Shown here: positions 22,790 through 33,009 of the stretch, piece after piece
How the letters are laid out: each line of letters opens with the position of its first letter
How positions within the stretch are numbered: the first letter of the stretch is position 1
Source of the DNA: Cichorium intybus
Taxonomy: Eukaryota; Streptophyta; Magnoliopsida; Asterales; Asteraceae
Assembly (NCBI GenBank): GCA_023525715.1
Contig: CM042016.1
Span: forward strand, 79,467,382-79,531,381
Direction: 5' to 3'
DNA: 64,000 nucleotides
Notes under the pieces: generated by a model
Seen by the model: the letters and a program-made list of their open reading frames with translations, nothing else
Told to the model about the DNA's origin: nothing
Database searches by the model: none
Translations under genes and position numbers: made by a program

Positions 22790-25700
22790 ATGACAACTGC
22801 TGCACCAAAAGGATCATCCCAAAGCCCAGAGGGAATCTCCATTCCGATCCTCAAGAATCAATCCGCTAACCTATTCCTTCGCCCTGATCTCAAATTTTAC
22901 CCTAAACCAATCGATGCTCTAGTCGAATGCCTGAAACAATCGATTCTTGGTCATGCTCTGACCTATACCCCCTCAGTACCTGCAACTCTCGTTTACAGAG
23001 CACGCTATACCTCTCTTGCCATCTTCGATGGTGATAACAATGTCCAATCGGTTCACTACGAGGTAATCAACGCTGATAATACAACTAAGAGAATTCAACT
23101 GACCAAGTCTCGATTTGCTAAAGCTCTACAACTTCCAATCCTAGACAAAAGAGATTGTTGTTCCGACTGCTGAACAACTCGTTGATATGTTCAACAAAAT
23201 GGGGTATGAACCACGACTTGGTGGTATTGGGAGCTTCAAGAAGAAACATCTCCCCGACTTATGGAGGTATTTCTTTGGAATCTTCCTACGGTGTCTCTCT
23301 GGAAGAACTTCAAGGCAGGACTCTGCAAGCCAGACTTTTCTTAGTCTCTTGTACAGGATTTATTATGATGTCAATGTCGATTCTGTTACGATCTTGTGGA
23401 CTGATTTTTGTTCTCACATGAACCACCCAGCAAAGGGGACTGAAATCTCCAATGCTAGATTCTGGGCTATGGTGGTTCATGAACACTACCAACGAACAGA
23501 ATTCATCTATGATCCTGCCCTTCCAGGAATGAGGTACTCCTACATCACATTTCCGACTGTGGATGAACACTCTACTCAATTTTCTGCTCAAATCCCTCAT
23601 GTTATGCTTGCCAAAGTTTCACTTGATAATGACACTGTCAACATGTGTTGTTCCACCCTCACGATGCCATACCCCACACGTCCATCCACACAAGTTGATA
23701 TTACAAAAGCCCCATCAAAATCCAAAGGAAAGAAGAAGGTTGCCGGAGGACCTAGCAGTCTGAAGGTTGTTAAGAAGAGAAAGGCTGCGGATCAGCCTCT
23801 GGCAAAAAGAACTCAACCAAAACGCACCAAGAAACAGGTGATAGTGGAATCTTCGGATACAGAAAGAACTCACTCCGAAGATGTCCATGGAGAAGAAGTA
23901 GAAGAACATCTCTCCGAATCCATGTCAGATTTCAGACCACCTTCTCTACCACCAACCACTGCTCAACAAACCTCAACAATTCCCACTGAACCAATATCCA
24001 CAACCCTTCTTATTTCCACCACTATACACACCACATCTTCGGATGTACCTCCCATCTCATCATCCGCAGAAATTCCAATATTCTTCGAACCAATAACAAC
24101 CTCAATAGAAACTCTAATAACCTCCACTCCTTAAACATCCGAACCCATCATAACAGCATCAGACCCAATGCTAAACATTCCCTCCTCTAGTCTGGATATA
24201 TCATTACCTGATTATCCTTACCAAGAAGGTTTTGATTTTGAATCTACTTTCCCTTCAAAGCCCCCATCCGTAGAAGAAACCTTGGCTGCCTATCACATGG
24301 CTCCAATAACCATAGAAGAAACAGATGATGAAAATTTAGATGATAAAGACTTTGTTTTCATCAAACAATACAAAACACTCAACTGAAAGCTTGGTGCCCT
24401 TCTTTAAACACAAACTGGTTATGATCCTTTGAAGAAAACTGAGGGTAATATTGCAGAACAAATCGCCGATGCAAAGAAAACCTTGACAGAGAAGGTATAT
24501 GAGATTGTCAAGGAGTCTGAGAAATGAATTCTAGATCATCAAGTTAAGATCCAGAGTATTTTTGAAGGAAAGTTCAACACGGCAATTGAACAAGTTGAAG
24601 AGAGACACAGTCTCCTCAATGAGCAAACTGAGAAAAAGATTGATGATCTTGTTGGAAGGATTGAGTCTTCCAACTCTGAACTGTCCAAGGCCTTAAATGA
24701 CCTTCGGACTGAGACGAAGGCCTTCCATACTCAGTATCAAACAAACTTTGAAAAGCAGCTCGATGAGGCCCAAAAGAAAGTTGAAGAGCTGGCTGTTGCA
24801 CAGTCAGTGTCTGCTGTAGCCAGCTTTGCTGAAGAGCTGAAGAAAACAAACTCTGCAATCACTACTGAGCTAGTGGAAAAGCTTAAAGTCACTCTTGAAC
24901 CACTAATAAACATTTCCATCCGTATAGAAAGAACTCAAACTGCCTAATCGAGACCCCAAGAATTTGCTCAGGCTGAGCCTTCGGTTCAACCCTCACAAGG
25001 GGGAGAATCAAGTGCTTCTGGATCTCGTGCCTTGATCACAGCAACCACAGAACCAACAACAACAACATATCAACCCGTTTCTCTGGGTAGACCAGCACTT
25101 ATACAACCAATTTTGTCCAAGGCTGGTCCTACATTTGGCACAACCACATCAACAGAAGCAGGCGGTTCTGGTACAAATCCTGAAGACAAAGAGATGAGGA
25201 TTGCTCCTCAAATGGAGCAAGTCCATAAAGAGAGAAAGGAAGAATACAACAAAATGCTTCTGATCAACAACATTGTCACAGAAAACCAAAGATGGATAGC
25301 TAAGATGATAGCAGCTGTTGGTTTTTCTGAATTCAGAGTATTCAACAGACTTCCTCTCTGAAGCTTTGAAGTAAAATCCTCTATTGATCAACAACTGGAT
25401 TTGTCATACAATCCAAAAACTTTTGTGTTCCTTCAGTTCGTAAGAAACTTACCTAATGAATAACTGACGGCATTCAAGGCCAAAAAGATTGCCTTCCATG
25501 CCAAATATATCAAGGAACCAAAAGAAGTGTGGAGTGAGAAAAGAATTGTCAATACCATATCCATCAAGGAGGGGGAAGATTACGAAGGATTTCTAAACTA
25601 TGAATTCTTCGTACTTCGGGGCTCTAAAGATGAGGAATCAAGATTCACTATTGCGGACTTTCCAATCATGAATACGAATGATTTTATAGTGCTTCTTGAT

Positions 25701-26063
25701 CTGATGAATGACTCTCCTGGCAACGAAGCTGAAACAATGATGACCTTCAGAGCTGCAAAGGCCCACATCTCCTCCTTCCTTCGGAACTATCTTCTAAGGT
25801 TTGACAAGTTTAATATGGAAGTGGCGGATCTCTTTAGACAATCCCTTGCACCCCTACCTTGCACTGTTGAAAACTTTGATCAACTTAAACAATGGCAGAT
25901 TGTGGAAAATCCCTGGGGTGTTGTGTTTAAGGGACTATCAAAAGATAACGAAACGGTGATAGCCAAATTATTTGAAGTTGATTACAAGGGTCTTTACCCT
26001 TCGGCTATGATCACCAATATTTTGTCCGCAGTGAATTCATGCTTTGTGAATCACTGGCAATAA
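22790..26063 (+). pseudogene. E1 additional ('env-like position') ORF, function unknown
   Basis: Starts MTTAAPKGSS at 22790. An extra A in gacaaaagag near 23147 shifts the frame; after that one frame runs to 26063 with stops at 24132-24134, 24384-24386, about 24526, 24946 and others. The N-terminal third (about 230 residues) looks globular. Next come a basic Lys/Arg patch (KSKGKKK ... KRTQPKRTKK) and an acidic Ser/Glu stretch. Then follow a Pro/Thr/Ser-rich linker, a long heptad coiled coil (24500-24940) and a C-terminal globular part (25527-26063). I see no signal peptide or clear transmembrane segment, so calling it an envelope would rest on position only. It has no recognised enzyme motif. 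The basic patch could bind nucleic acid. Confidence 0.7.
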
Positions 26064-26170
26064 AAGAAGAAGATCAGAGAGCACCTTAACTGGTGGCTTG
26101 CAGTAAGGTATGCCTTGAGACAGGAATTTAGAAGAAATTTTGCAAGGTAGGCTTCGGATGCACTTCACAC

Positions 26171-26182
26171 AAAGGGGGAGAT
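26171..26182 (+). other. E1 polypurine tract
   Basis: aaagggggagat directly precedes the 3' LTR and would prime plus-strand synthesis. Confidence 0.8.
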
Positions 26183-26652
26183 TGTTGAGAACATTTGTGC
26201 TGAAGTGCAGGACCATCCGAAAACCTTAAAGATTGTAGATCCAAGACCCTGAAGCCTGAAGACTCCGAAAGATTTCTCCTAAGGATTCGAAGGCTTATCT
26301 GTAACAACCTTTTTCAAAGCAAGCGTGTGTAGCAGACAATGTGTTGCACAATAACTTATTCATGTTGGCTAGTACACTGTAGGAATACTCTGTATTATCT
26401 TTTGTACAATTCGTATCACTTATTAAGTATAAATATCAGTGATACTTGCATGTGTCATGAGTAAGATCAATTCACCCTCATTGTAAAACTAAAACCCTTT
26501 CAGTGAAATCAAAGCATTCGACACTTGTTATTCATATCTTGTGTTCTTCGCCGTTCATTGATTTAATTGCTTGTGTTGATTACTTAGGTTGGAATTAGTA
26601 TATCACAATACTTCTTTATTTTATACTCTTTGATTGAAATTCACAACCAACA
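26183..26652 (+). repeat. E1 3' LTR (470 bp)
   Basis: tgttgagaac...aaccaaca, with TATA-like agtataaatatc near 26424-26435. The next five bases (tcacg) should be the TSD, but the left partner is outside the window. Confidence 0.9.
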
Positions 26653-26839
26653 TCACGAGCTCGTGCGGTTTTGAAGTTTAGATAGATATTTGATTATGTT
26701 ACTAGATGTGTATGACATTGTTATCATATAGTACATTGTTTGAGGATAATTTTTGTTTTAATAAAAGGTTGATTTTTCTTTTAACACATGGTCATTTAAA
26801 TTATCCTTGAAATGTTGTATGAATGTGTTAATTGCATGA
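26653..26839. other. Short unassigned stretch between E1 and E4
   Basis: AT-rich, no ORF. It is probably part of the sequence into which E1 inserted, perhaps the body of E5. The E4 LTR should begin around 26827, but the first 12-14 bp do not match its partner. Confidence 0.4.
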
Positions 26840-27499
26840 ATAACTGATCTCCACGAATAAGGTTTTTAAGCCGATTACTGTGTGATAGATATGTATTTTA
26901 TCTATAATATGCGGAATAAATAAGAGTTGCGGAATAAATATAAACTAAAACTAAGTAACTGAAAGCTGTAAATAAATAAAATAAAGCGGTAAATTTAATC
27001 TAGACAGTATTTAAATGGACAGAAAGCGGTAAATAAAGTAAATGTTAGAAGTTAGAGGTTAGATGTAATAAACGCCATTATCAACGATAAAGTGTTTTTT
27101 AATGGATAAAAAGGTTAGAAGTTAGAAGTTAGAAGTTAGATGTCTCGGTTAAATACAGTCCACATATGTTTTCGTTGTCAAGGTTCAATTCGGATGTATT
27201 GGATATTTGGTACAGTTGATTTATAACAGTTTAAATAAATCAATAACGACACAGATAATTTCAAAAGAACTTATCGATAGCTGAGGAAGATGGTGTTTTC
27301 TTTGAAGCGTCGATTCTTGTTCTTTACGGTAGGAAGAGGTTTGGTAGTTTTTGGTGTTTGGTGAAATGGGTTTTTGGTGTCGGTTTAATTGAGATGCACG
27401 GGGTTTTTGTGGTTTAGTTTTCGTGGTGTATGTATTTGGTAGAGGGTGTGTAGGTTTTGTAGTTTGGTATTCGGGTTGAGGTTGTTTAGAGGTTTGAAG

Positions 27500-27620
27500 T
27501 TTGGTATCGGGTAGAGGTTTTGTATGGTGTTGGGTAGAGGTTTTGTTGTTTGGTGGGTAGAGGTTTTGTTTGGTGTCGGGTAGAGTATGGGTGTAGCGGT
27601 TTTGTTTGGTGTTTGTTTGG
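27500..27620 (-). repeat. Minisatellite in E4 LTR
   Basis: About five imperfect copies of a 20-30 bp unit containing gggtagaggttttg. The partner copy is 32312-32432. Confidence 0.75.
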
Positions 27621-27774
27621 ACGTGGATTTTCTTTGGTTGAAAAGAGTTTTCTAGAGAGTTTTGGCAGGTTTTTTTTTTGCTCTTTAGACGTGGGGTAAT
27701 CTTGATGTATTGGTGCTTGAATGGGTATGGTGTGGTGTAAGATTTTTTGCACACGAATGGCAAGAGGTGAGCTT

Positions 27775-27785
27775 CTTATTTATAG
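27775..27785 (-). promoter_or_regulatory. E4 LTR TATA box
   Basis: ctataaataag on the minus strand, repeated at about 32586-32596. The CG-rich word block lies just upstream in the transcription direction. Confidence 0.65.
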
Positions 27786-27800
27786 TTGCTGAAATACAGG

Positions 27801-28050
27801 CTTCGCGTCGCGACCAGGTCTTCTGTCGCGTCGCGAGGGTGCGTGTGTCGTGTTGCTTTTGGTCGGCCACTGGTTAGTGCGTTGTGTTGGTAGTCTCGCG
27901 ATTGAAAAGTTGGTGGTGTCGCGTTTGGGGCTTCGCGTCGCGACCAGGCTTCCCGTCGCGTCGCGATTGCTGTAGCAATCTGAACTCCTGTGTTGTGTTT
28001 TTCTTCACGTCGCGACCATGGTGTCTGTCGCGTCATGATTGCTGTAGCTG
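27801..28050 (-). repeat. CG-rich near-palindromic word block in E4 LTR
   Basis: Three copies of a roughly 36-45 bp unit at 27801, 27931 and about 28003, built from gtcgcgaccagg and tgtcgcgtcgcga. Two copies end in attgctgtagc. The second LTR holds the same block at 32611-32860. It is strikingly CpG-rich for this AT-rich window. Confidence 0.8.
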
Positions 28051-28198
28051 GAAAAATTCTTTGATTTTAAGAATATTTTCTTTTTATCTCGTTCAATCTT
28101 GAATCCATGCAACCTGAAATACTGATAATATTTGTTAAAAAAACATTTCGACTTATTTCAGTGATGGTCACATAAAAACATAAAAACATTATTCAACA

Positions 28199-30020
28199 AT
28201 TTCCCCCTATGTGATCATTAATGAAATGAGGAGAAAAATGTTTGATTAAAAATTCTTGAAATTTGGATAAGACATTTATAAAACCGTGTCACTTGTTTTG
28301 AAAAAGGTGACTAGATTTTACTTATGTTTTGAAAAAATATTTGTCAAGAATATTTGTTTCTGAATCAAAGTCTCGAGTTCGATTATCAAAAGATTTTTGT
28401 ATATGCATTTTCATAATATTCCTTAAGATTTTATAGCACTTATAAAGACGACAAGTGATCTTTAATAGGTCGATTCAGATGAACTCTCATAGGTAAAGCT
28501 CACACTTGACGGAGGTGTTTTGGTTGTTCTGGGTGCAGAACGGGTGTATAATCACTAAAGATGAGTGATATCTCTCAGTTTGAAGGTGTTGACTTATGAT
28601 TAATGTGGATTTATACCTATATACTTTAGTCACTTGGTCTTCATATTAGATAATCAATCACATAAGACTGGTTTCGGCATTACTCTGAGGGTTTCTTCAT
28701 TCATGCCATTGATGTTCACTCTCTCTCCGTCGGGAAATACATGTAGAGGGGTTTAGAAATATTCATAGTGAAGTTTTCAACTAAGAATATTCAATTATGA
28801 AGGCTACAGTATCCCGGTAAATCTTCGGTTTTAACAGTTGAATTTGATAAAGCATTTGAGAATCTGTTTGTTTGGAAAATTTTGAGAGATGTCTGTCTTG
28901 ATGGATTGTTGTTGTAAATCTTCCTTTTCTTTGGTGAAGTGTTCACCTTTGTCTTTATCTTTTCTTGATTTGTGTGAATACACATTGTATAAAAGACATC
29001 TGATGTGGTTACCAATTGTGATTTGTTGACATCATTTGTTGGATATGACTTTGCGTTTTGAGATTTTGAGTTTTCTTCTGGTTTTCTTGGATATGACTTT
29101 GTCGTTTCTTCAATTTGTCAGATTCGTTATGCCAGATGATGAATCTTTTCTTTGAAGTGGTTTGATTGAGGATAGGGATATGTGATATAATAGACAGTTT
29201 GTCTAATATATAAGGAAATGATTGTATCGTCCCTGGTCATTTTGATATCTAAGCAAAAATGAGACTAGCATCACGGTATAAGAGTATAAATCCTATAAGT
29301 CACAATGAAAACACCTTTGCTCACAGAAATGAATTCCACTTAGCAGTTAAAGACGAGGCACAATTTCTCACATGGGTTTGGTTTTCATCTGAATCTCCTA
29401 ATCTTTTGTCCCTTAATAGATAAAATCGTTATAATTGAAATAAATTCAAAGGGAATATGAGAATGTACATAACAAAAATGTTTGAAATTTGAACCTTCTC
29501 TTTAATTAAGAATCAATATAACTGAGAACATTCATCGAGCATAAGTATCTGAAAATTTAGTCAAGAAGATGTTAATCACATGGTTTTATAAAAACTTTTA
29601 AAAGGATAAAACTTTATTCAATTTTTTGTGATTTTTGATTATGTGGATGTTTTTTGAAAAATTTGGTTATTTGAATGTTTTTGGTAAATTTTGGTTATTT
29701 GAATGTTTTTGGTAAATTTTGGTAGAAAGTAAACTTTGAATGAAAATGTTTTTTTTTTTTTTGAAAATTTTGGTTTGGGGGTGATAATGGGGTAACGAGA
29801 GTTCCCCCATAAATGATGCACTGGGATCATTTTGGATAGGTAGATTGAGATTGTTTAAAGAGGAATTTGGTTTTGGTGGTTCTCCCATAAATGATGCATT
29901 GGGATCATTTGGACAGGTGGATTGGGGTGTTTTAGGAGGGTTCTGGTTTTGGTGGTTCCCCCATAAATGATGCATTGGGATCATTTTGGATAGGTGGATT
30001 GGGTGTGTTTAAAGAGGGAT
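28199..30020 (-). other. E4 internal non-coding region
   Basis: 1.8 kb with no recognised coding sequence. It begins, next to the LTR, with a purine tract (catagggggaaat on the minus strand). It contains the tandem repeats at 29664-29722 and 29806-30040. Confidence 0.6.
29664..29722. repeat. 28-bp tandem repeat in E4
   Basis: ggttatttgaatgtttttgg... repeated twice plus a partial copy with little change. Confidence 0.8.
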
Positions 30021-30040
30021 TTAGTGTTGGTGGTTCCCTC
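29806..30040 (-). repeat. About 77-bp tandem repeat (three units) in E4
   Basis: Units begin with cccataaatgatgca at 29806, 29884 and 29960 (periods 78 and 76). On the minus strand one frame gives a repeated NDPNASFMGEP peptide, so it probably arose in old coding sequence. Confidence 0.85.
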
Positions 30041-30206
30041 TCGACTGGATCCACATCATTTTGGTTTGATTGTGAAGTTTCTGCATCGGAGGTAGTGTGG
30101 GTTTGAAGTCTTGTAGAAGGCTATGGTTTGTTGTCATATGCTTGGAACGGCCACTATCGATATACCACGTATCATCCTTGGGCTCTCCAGCACAAAGTGC
30201 CTGCAA
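30021..30206 (-). pseudogene. E4 protease stub
   Basis: In the same frame as the upstream coiled-coil ORF, after a TAA at 30207-30209. It contains the Copia protease motif as WYIDSGRSKHMT, with Arg where Cys is usual, and decays after about 60 codons. No pre-integrase domain follows. Confidence 0.75.
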
Positions 30207-31454
30207 TTAGACAGAAAGTTTAGGTACCCAAACCATGGTGGGTCCTGATTTGTTAATGGTTTTCGGTGATTTGAAATCATTATGGTTTCTGTTAATTGGA
30301 CGAAGTGGTTGAGGCTTGATTTGACTTATCAGATTTTCCCAATTTAAGATTTGTTTTTGAAAACCTGTCATTTGGAAAGATTTCTGATTGTGTGAAAGGT
30401 ATCCTTTATGTAATGACTTGTCTGATAACCTTTCTTTGTTTTTGGGATGAGGATGGTTTTGAAAATTTTTTTGTTTTTGTGGCAAAGAGGCTGGCTTCAA
30501 AGGTTTCTTTTGGGTTTGTTTGAAAACTTTGGGTTTGCCTTGTTCCTTTTGAAGAGTATTTGGTTTAGAGGTATTGCCTTTCTTGTAAAAGGAGTTTGCT
30601 CTATTCAAAAATTCTTTAAGTTTGGAGTTTTGGTTGATAATTTGGATTTGGTGGGTTGAAGACCTATTAGTGAAAGATCTTTTGGAAACAGTGAAATCAG
30701 TATCATCTGGGTTACAGTTGATAACTGTTTCGTCGTCTGAATTTTCCTCATTAACAGATGTGGATAGATCTGTTAGAGTTGATTCAGAGTTTTCACTGTT
30801 AGTCCTGGTTTCTTGTTTGGCTTGTTCGATTTCGAAGGATTCTCTTCCTAATCCAGGTCTGTAATTTGTATCGATTTTGCCAGATCCTAAGGATGTTGCT
30901 TTGATGAAAATATTATCACTTAGCTTTCTAGCAAGATTGATAGAATCCAGTTTTCCTTGAAATCTTTGATTCTCGGATTCAAGAAGTTTGATTTGTTTTG
31001 AAGAATCATCTAGTTTTAGAATCAAACTAGTGTTTTTGTCAGTTAAATCTTGAATTTTTAGTTTTAACTGAAGGACTTCTATTTCTAAGGCATCTTTTAT
31101 TTCAGATGGAAAAACAGATTGATTTTTTATTTCTAAGTCCCTTTTTTGTTTTAGAGCTTCATTTAATTGATCTAAGACGTGATTATATTCTTCTGATTTT
31201 CGTTTGACGTCTCTTTCAAGTTTGTCTCTAGTCATTGTTGATTCTCCAAATCTGAGTTGCAAGGTTTGTAATTTAGATTTGCAGATATCAGATTTGACTA
31301 TTGTGTCATGATATAGTTTGAGATCAGCTTTCAAACTGTTCTCAATCTTAGTCATGTGGGACTCAAATGGTGTTTTTGAAAGACCGATTTTTGAGATCAT
31401 AGACCATACCTGATCGATGACATATGGAGCTCTTGAGTAGGTTGTGGAAGACAT
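30207..31454 (-). CDS. E4 coiled-coil Gag-like protein (415 aa)
   Basis: An intact 415-codon ORF starting MSSTTYSRAP about 170 bp from the primer site. Residues about 40-180 form a long heptad coiled coil (Lys/Glu/Leu-rich). Residues 230-260 are acidic and Ser/Thr-rich, and the C-terminal 170 residues are basic and rich in Lys, Gln, Pro and Asn. It ends GPTMVWVPKLSV, just before the protease stub. This equals the coiled-coil/linker segment that follows the zinc knuckle in SIRE-like Gag. The Gag core and CCHC knuckle are missing, so it cannot form a standard particle alone. It may interact with helper Gag through the coiled coil. Confidence 0.7.
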   Translation of the reverse strand: MSSTTYSRAPYVIDQVWSMISKIGLSKTPFESHMTKIENSLKADLKLYHDTIVKSDICKSKLQTLQLRFGESTMTRDKLERDVKRKSEEYNHVLDQLNEALKQKRDLEIKNQSVFPSEIKDALEIEVLQLKLKIQDLTDKNTSLILKLDDSSKQIKLLESENQRFQGKLDSINLARKLSDNIFIKATSLGSGKIDTNYRPGLGRESFEIEQAKQETRTNSENSESTLTDLSTSVNEENSDDETVINCNPDDTDFTVSKRSFTNRSSTHQIQIINQNSKLKEFLNRANSFYKKGNTSKPNTLQKEQGKPKVFKQTQKKPLKPASLPQKQKNFQNHPHPKNKERLSDKSLHKGYLSHNQKSFQMTGFQKQILNWENLISQIKPQPLRPINRNHNDFKSPKTINKSGPTMVWVPKLSV

Positions 31455-31623
31455 TTTTGGGTTGTTGTTTTTTTTTTTTTTGAAAATTTTAAGATTTTTT
31501 TTGTTTTGAAAGGATTTTGAACAAGTGATATTAAAATGAAATTTTTAAGGAAAACTTATTGGTTGGTTATAAAAACGCTACACAAATAAAGTTTTCGACA
31601 AAAATTTCAGACTAAATCACACG

Positions 31624-31636
31624 AGCTCTGATACCA
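31624..31636 (-). other. E4 primer binding site
   Basis: agctctgatacca on the plus strand, the initiator-Met-tRNA complement with one end mismatch, 2 bp from the LTR. Confidence 0.85.
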
Positions 31637-31638
31637 AT

Positions 31639-33009
31639 TGTTGAAAATAAGATAACTGATCTCCACGAATAAGGTTTTTAAGCCGATTACTGTGTGACAG
31701 ATATGTATTTTATCTATAATATGCGGAATAAATAAGAGTTGCGGAATAAATATAAACTAAAACTAAGTAACTGAAAGCTGTAAATAAATAAAATAAAGCG
31801 GTAAATTTAATCTAGACAGTATTTAAATGGACAGAAAGCGGTAAATAAAGTAAATGTTAGAAGTTAGAGGTTAGATGTAATAAACGCCATTATCAACGAT
31901 AAAGTGTTTTTTAATGGATAAAAAGGTTAGAAGTTAGAAGTTAGAAGTTAGATGTCTCGGTTAAATACAGTCCACATATGTTTTCGTTGTCAAGGTTCAA
32001 TTCGGATGTATTGGATATTTGGTACAGTTGATTTATAACAGTTTAAATAAATCAATAACGACACAGATAATTTCAAAAGAACTTATCGATAGCTGAGGAA
32101 GATGGTGTTTTCTTTGAAGCGTCGATTCTTGTTCTTTACGGTAGGAAGAGGTTTGGTAGTTTTTGGTGTTTGGTGAAATGGGTTTTTGGTGTCGGTTTAA
32201 TTGAGATGCACGGGGTTTTTGTGGTTTAGTTTTCGTGTTGTATGTATTTGGTAGAGGGTGTGTAGGTTTTGTAGTTTGGTATTCGGGTTGAGGTTGTTTA
32301 GAGGTTTGAAGTTTGATGCCGGGTAGAGGTTTTGTATGGTGTTGGGTAGAGGTTTTGTTGTTTGGTGGGTAGAGATTTTGTTTGGTGTCGGGTAGAGTAT
32401 GGGTGTAGCGGTTTTGTTTGGTGTTTGTTTGGACGTGGATTTTCTTTGGTTGAAAAGAGTTTTCTAGAGAGTTTTGACAGGTTTTTTTTTGCTCTTTGGA
32501 CGTGGGGTAATCTTGATGTATTGGTGCTTGAATGGGTATGGTGTGGTGTAAGATTTTTTGCACACGAATGGCAAGAGGTGAGCTTCTTATTTATAGTTGC
32601 TGAAATACAGGCTTCGCGTCGCGACCAGGTCTTCTGTCGCGTCGCGAGGGTGCGTGTGTCGTGTTGCTTTTGGTCGGCCACTGGTTAGTGCGTTGTGTTG
32701 GTAGTCTCGCGATTGAAAAGTTGGTGGTGTCGCGTTTGGGGCTTCGCGTCGCGACCAGGCTTCCCGTCGCGTCGCGATTGCTGTAGCAATCTGAACTCCT
32801 GTGTTTTGTTTTTCTTCACGTCGCGACCATGGTGTCTGTCGCGTCGTGATTGCTGTAGCTGGAAAAATTCTTTGATTTTAAGAATATTTTCTTTTTATCT
32901 CGTTCAATCTTGAATCCATGCAACCTGAAATACTGATAATATTTGTTAAAAAAACATTTCGACTTATTTCAGTGATGGTCACATAAAAACATAAAAACAT
33001 TATTCAACA
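31639..33009 (-). repeat. E4 5' LTR (1,371 bp)
   Basis: tgttgaaaat...ttcaaca on the plus strand. Contains the same TATA box, minisatellite and CG-rich block as the partner. Confidence 0.93.

Larger units (their letters stand above)
1..26652 (+). mobile_element. E1: SIRE-like Ty1-Copia retrotransposon with extra 3' ORF, 5' LTR cut by window edge
   Basis: The outermost element of the left nest. It has a partial 5' LTR (1-269), an initiator-Met-tRNA-type primer site (272-283), gag-pol in the Copia order (gag, PR, IN, RT, RNase H), a 2-kb spacer, a roughly 1,090-codon additional ORF, a purine tract (26171-26182) and a complete 470-bp 3' LTR. By alignment to the 3' LTR, 195 bp of the 5' LTR lie left of the window. 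Removing the nested insertion (5249-18341) leaves about 13.7 kb. An extra ORF after pol and a coiled-coil region after the gag zinc knuckle are typical of the SIRE/Maximus lineage, so that assignment is inferred from layout. All ORFs carry nonsense codons or frameshifts, so this copy is dead. LTR differences counted by eye are about 15 in 269 bp plus one 6-bp indel. Confidence 0.85.
26840..28198 (-). repeat. E4 3' LTR (lacks about 12 outer bases)
   Basis: Matches 31651-33009 almost perfectly. It holds a minus-strand TATA box (27775-27785), a CG-rich word block (27801-28050) and a gggtagaggttttg minisatellite (27500-27620). Open frames of 176-180 codons across the minisatellite are low-complexity and probably not genes. 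Confidence 0.92.
26840..33009 (-). mobile_element. E4: recent non-autonomous SIRE-like LTR element
   Basis: Two nearly identical LTRs (26840-28198 and 31639-33009) flank 3.4 kb. Minus-strand primer site 31624-31636 and a purine tract next to 28199 give the orientation. Coding capacity is limited to a coiled-coil gag segment and a protease stub. There is no gag core, zinc knuckle, integrase, RT or RNase H. By-eye LTR differences are about 8-10 in 1,359 bp, so it moved recently using proteins from elsewhere. The outer 12 bp of the left LTR are missing and no TSD was found. Confidence 0.85.

Noticed and set aside
27221..27763. 180-codon minus-strand ORF in the E4 LTR, repeated at 32033-32563
   Set aside because: It is translated minisatellite (Lys/Pro/Thr/Gln-rich). 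It is kept in both LTRs only because they are nearly identical.
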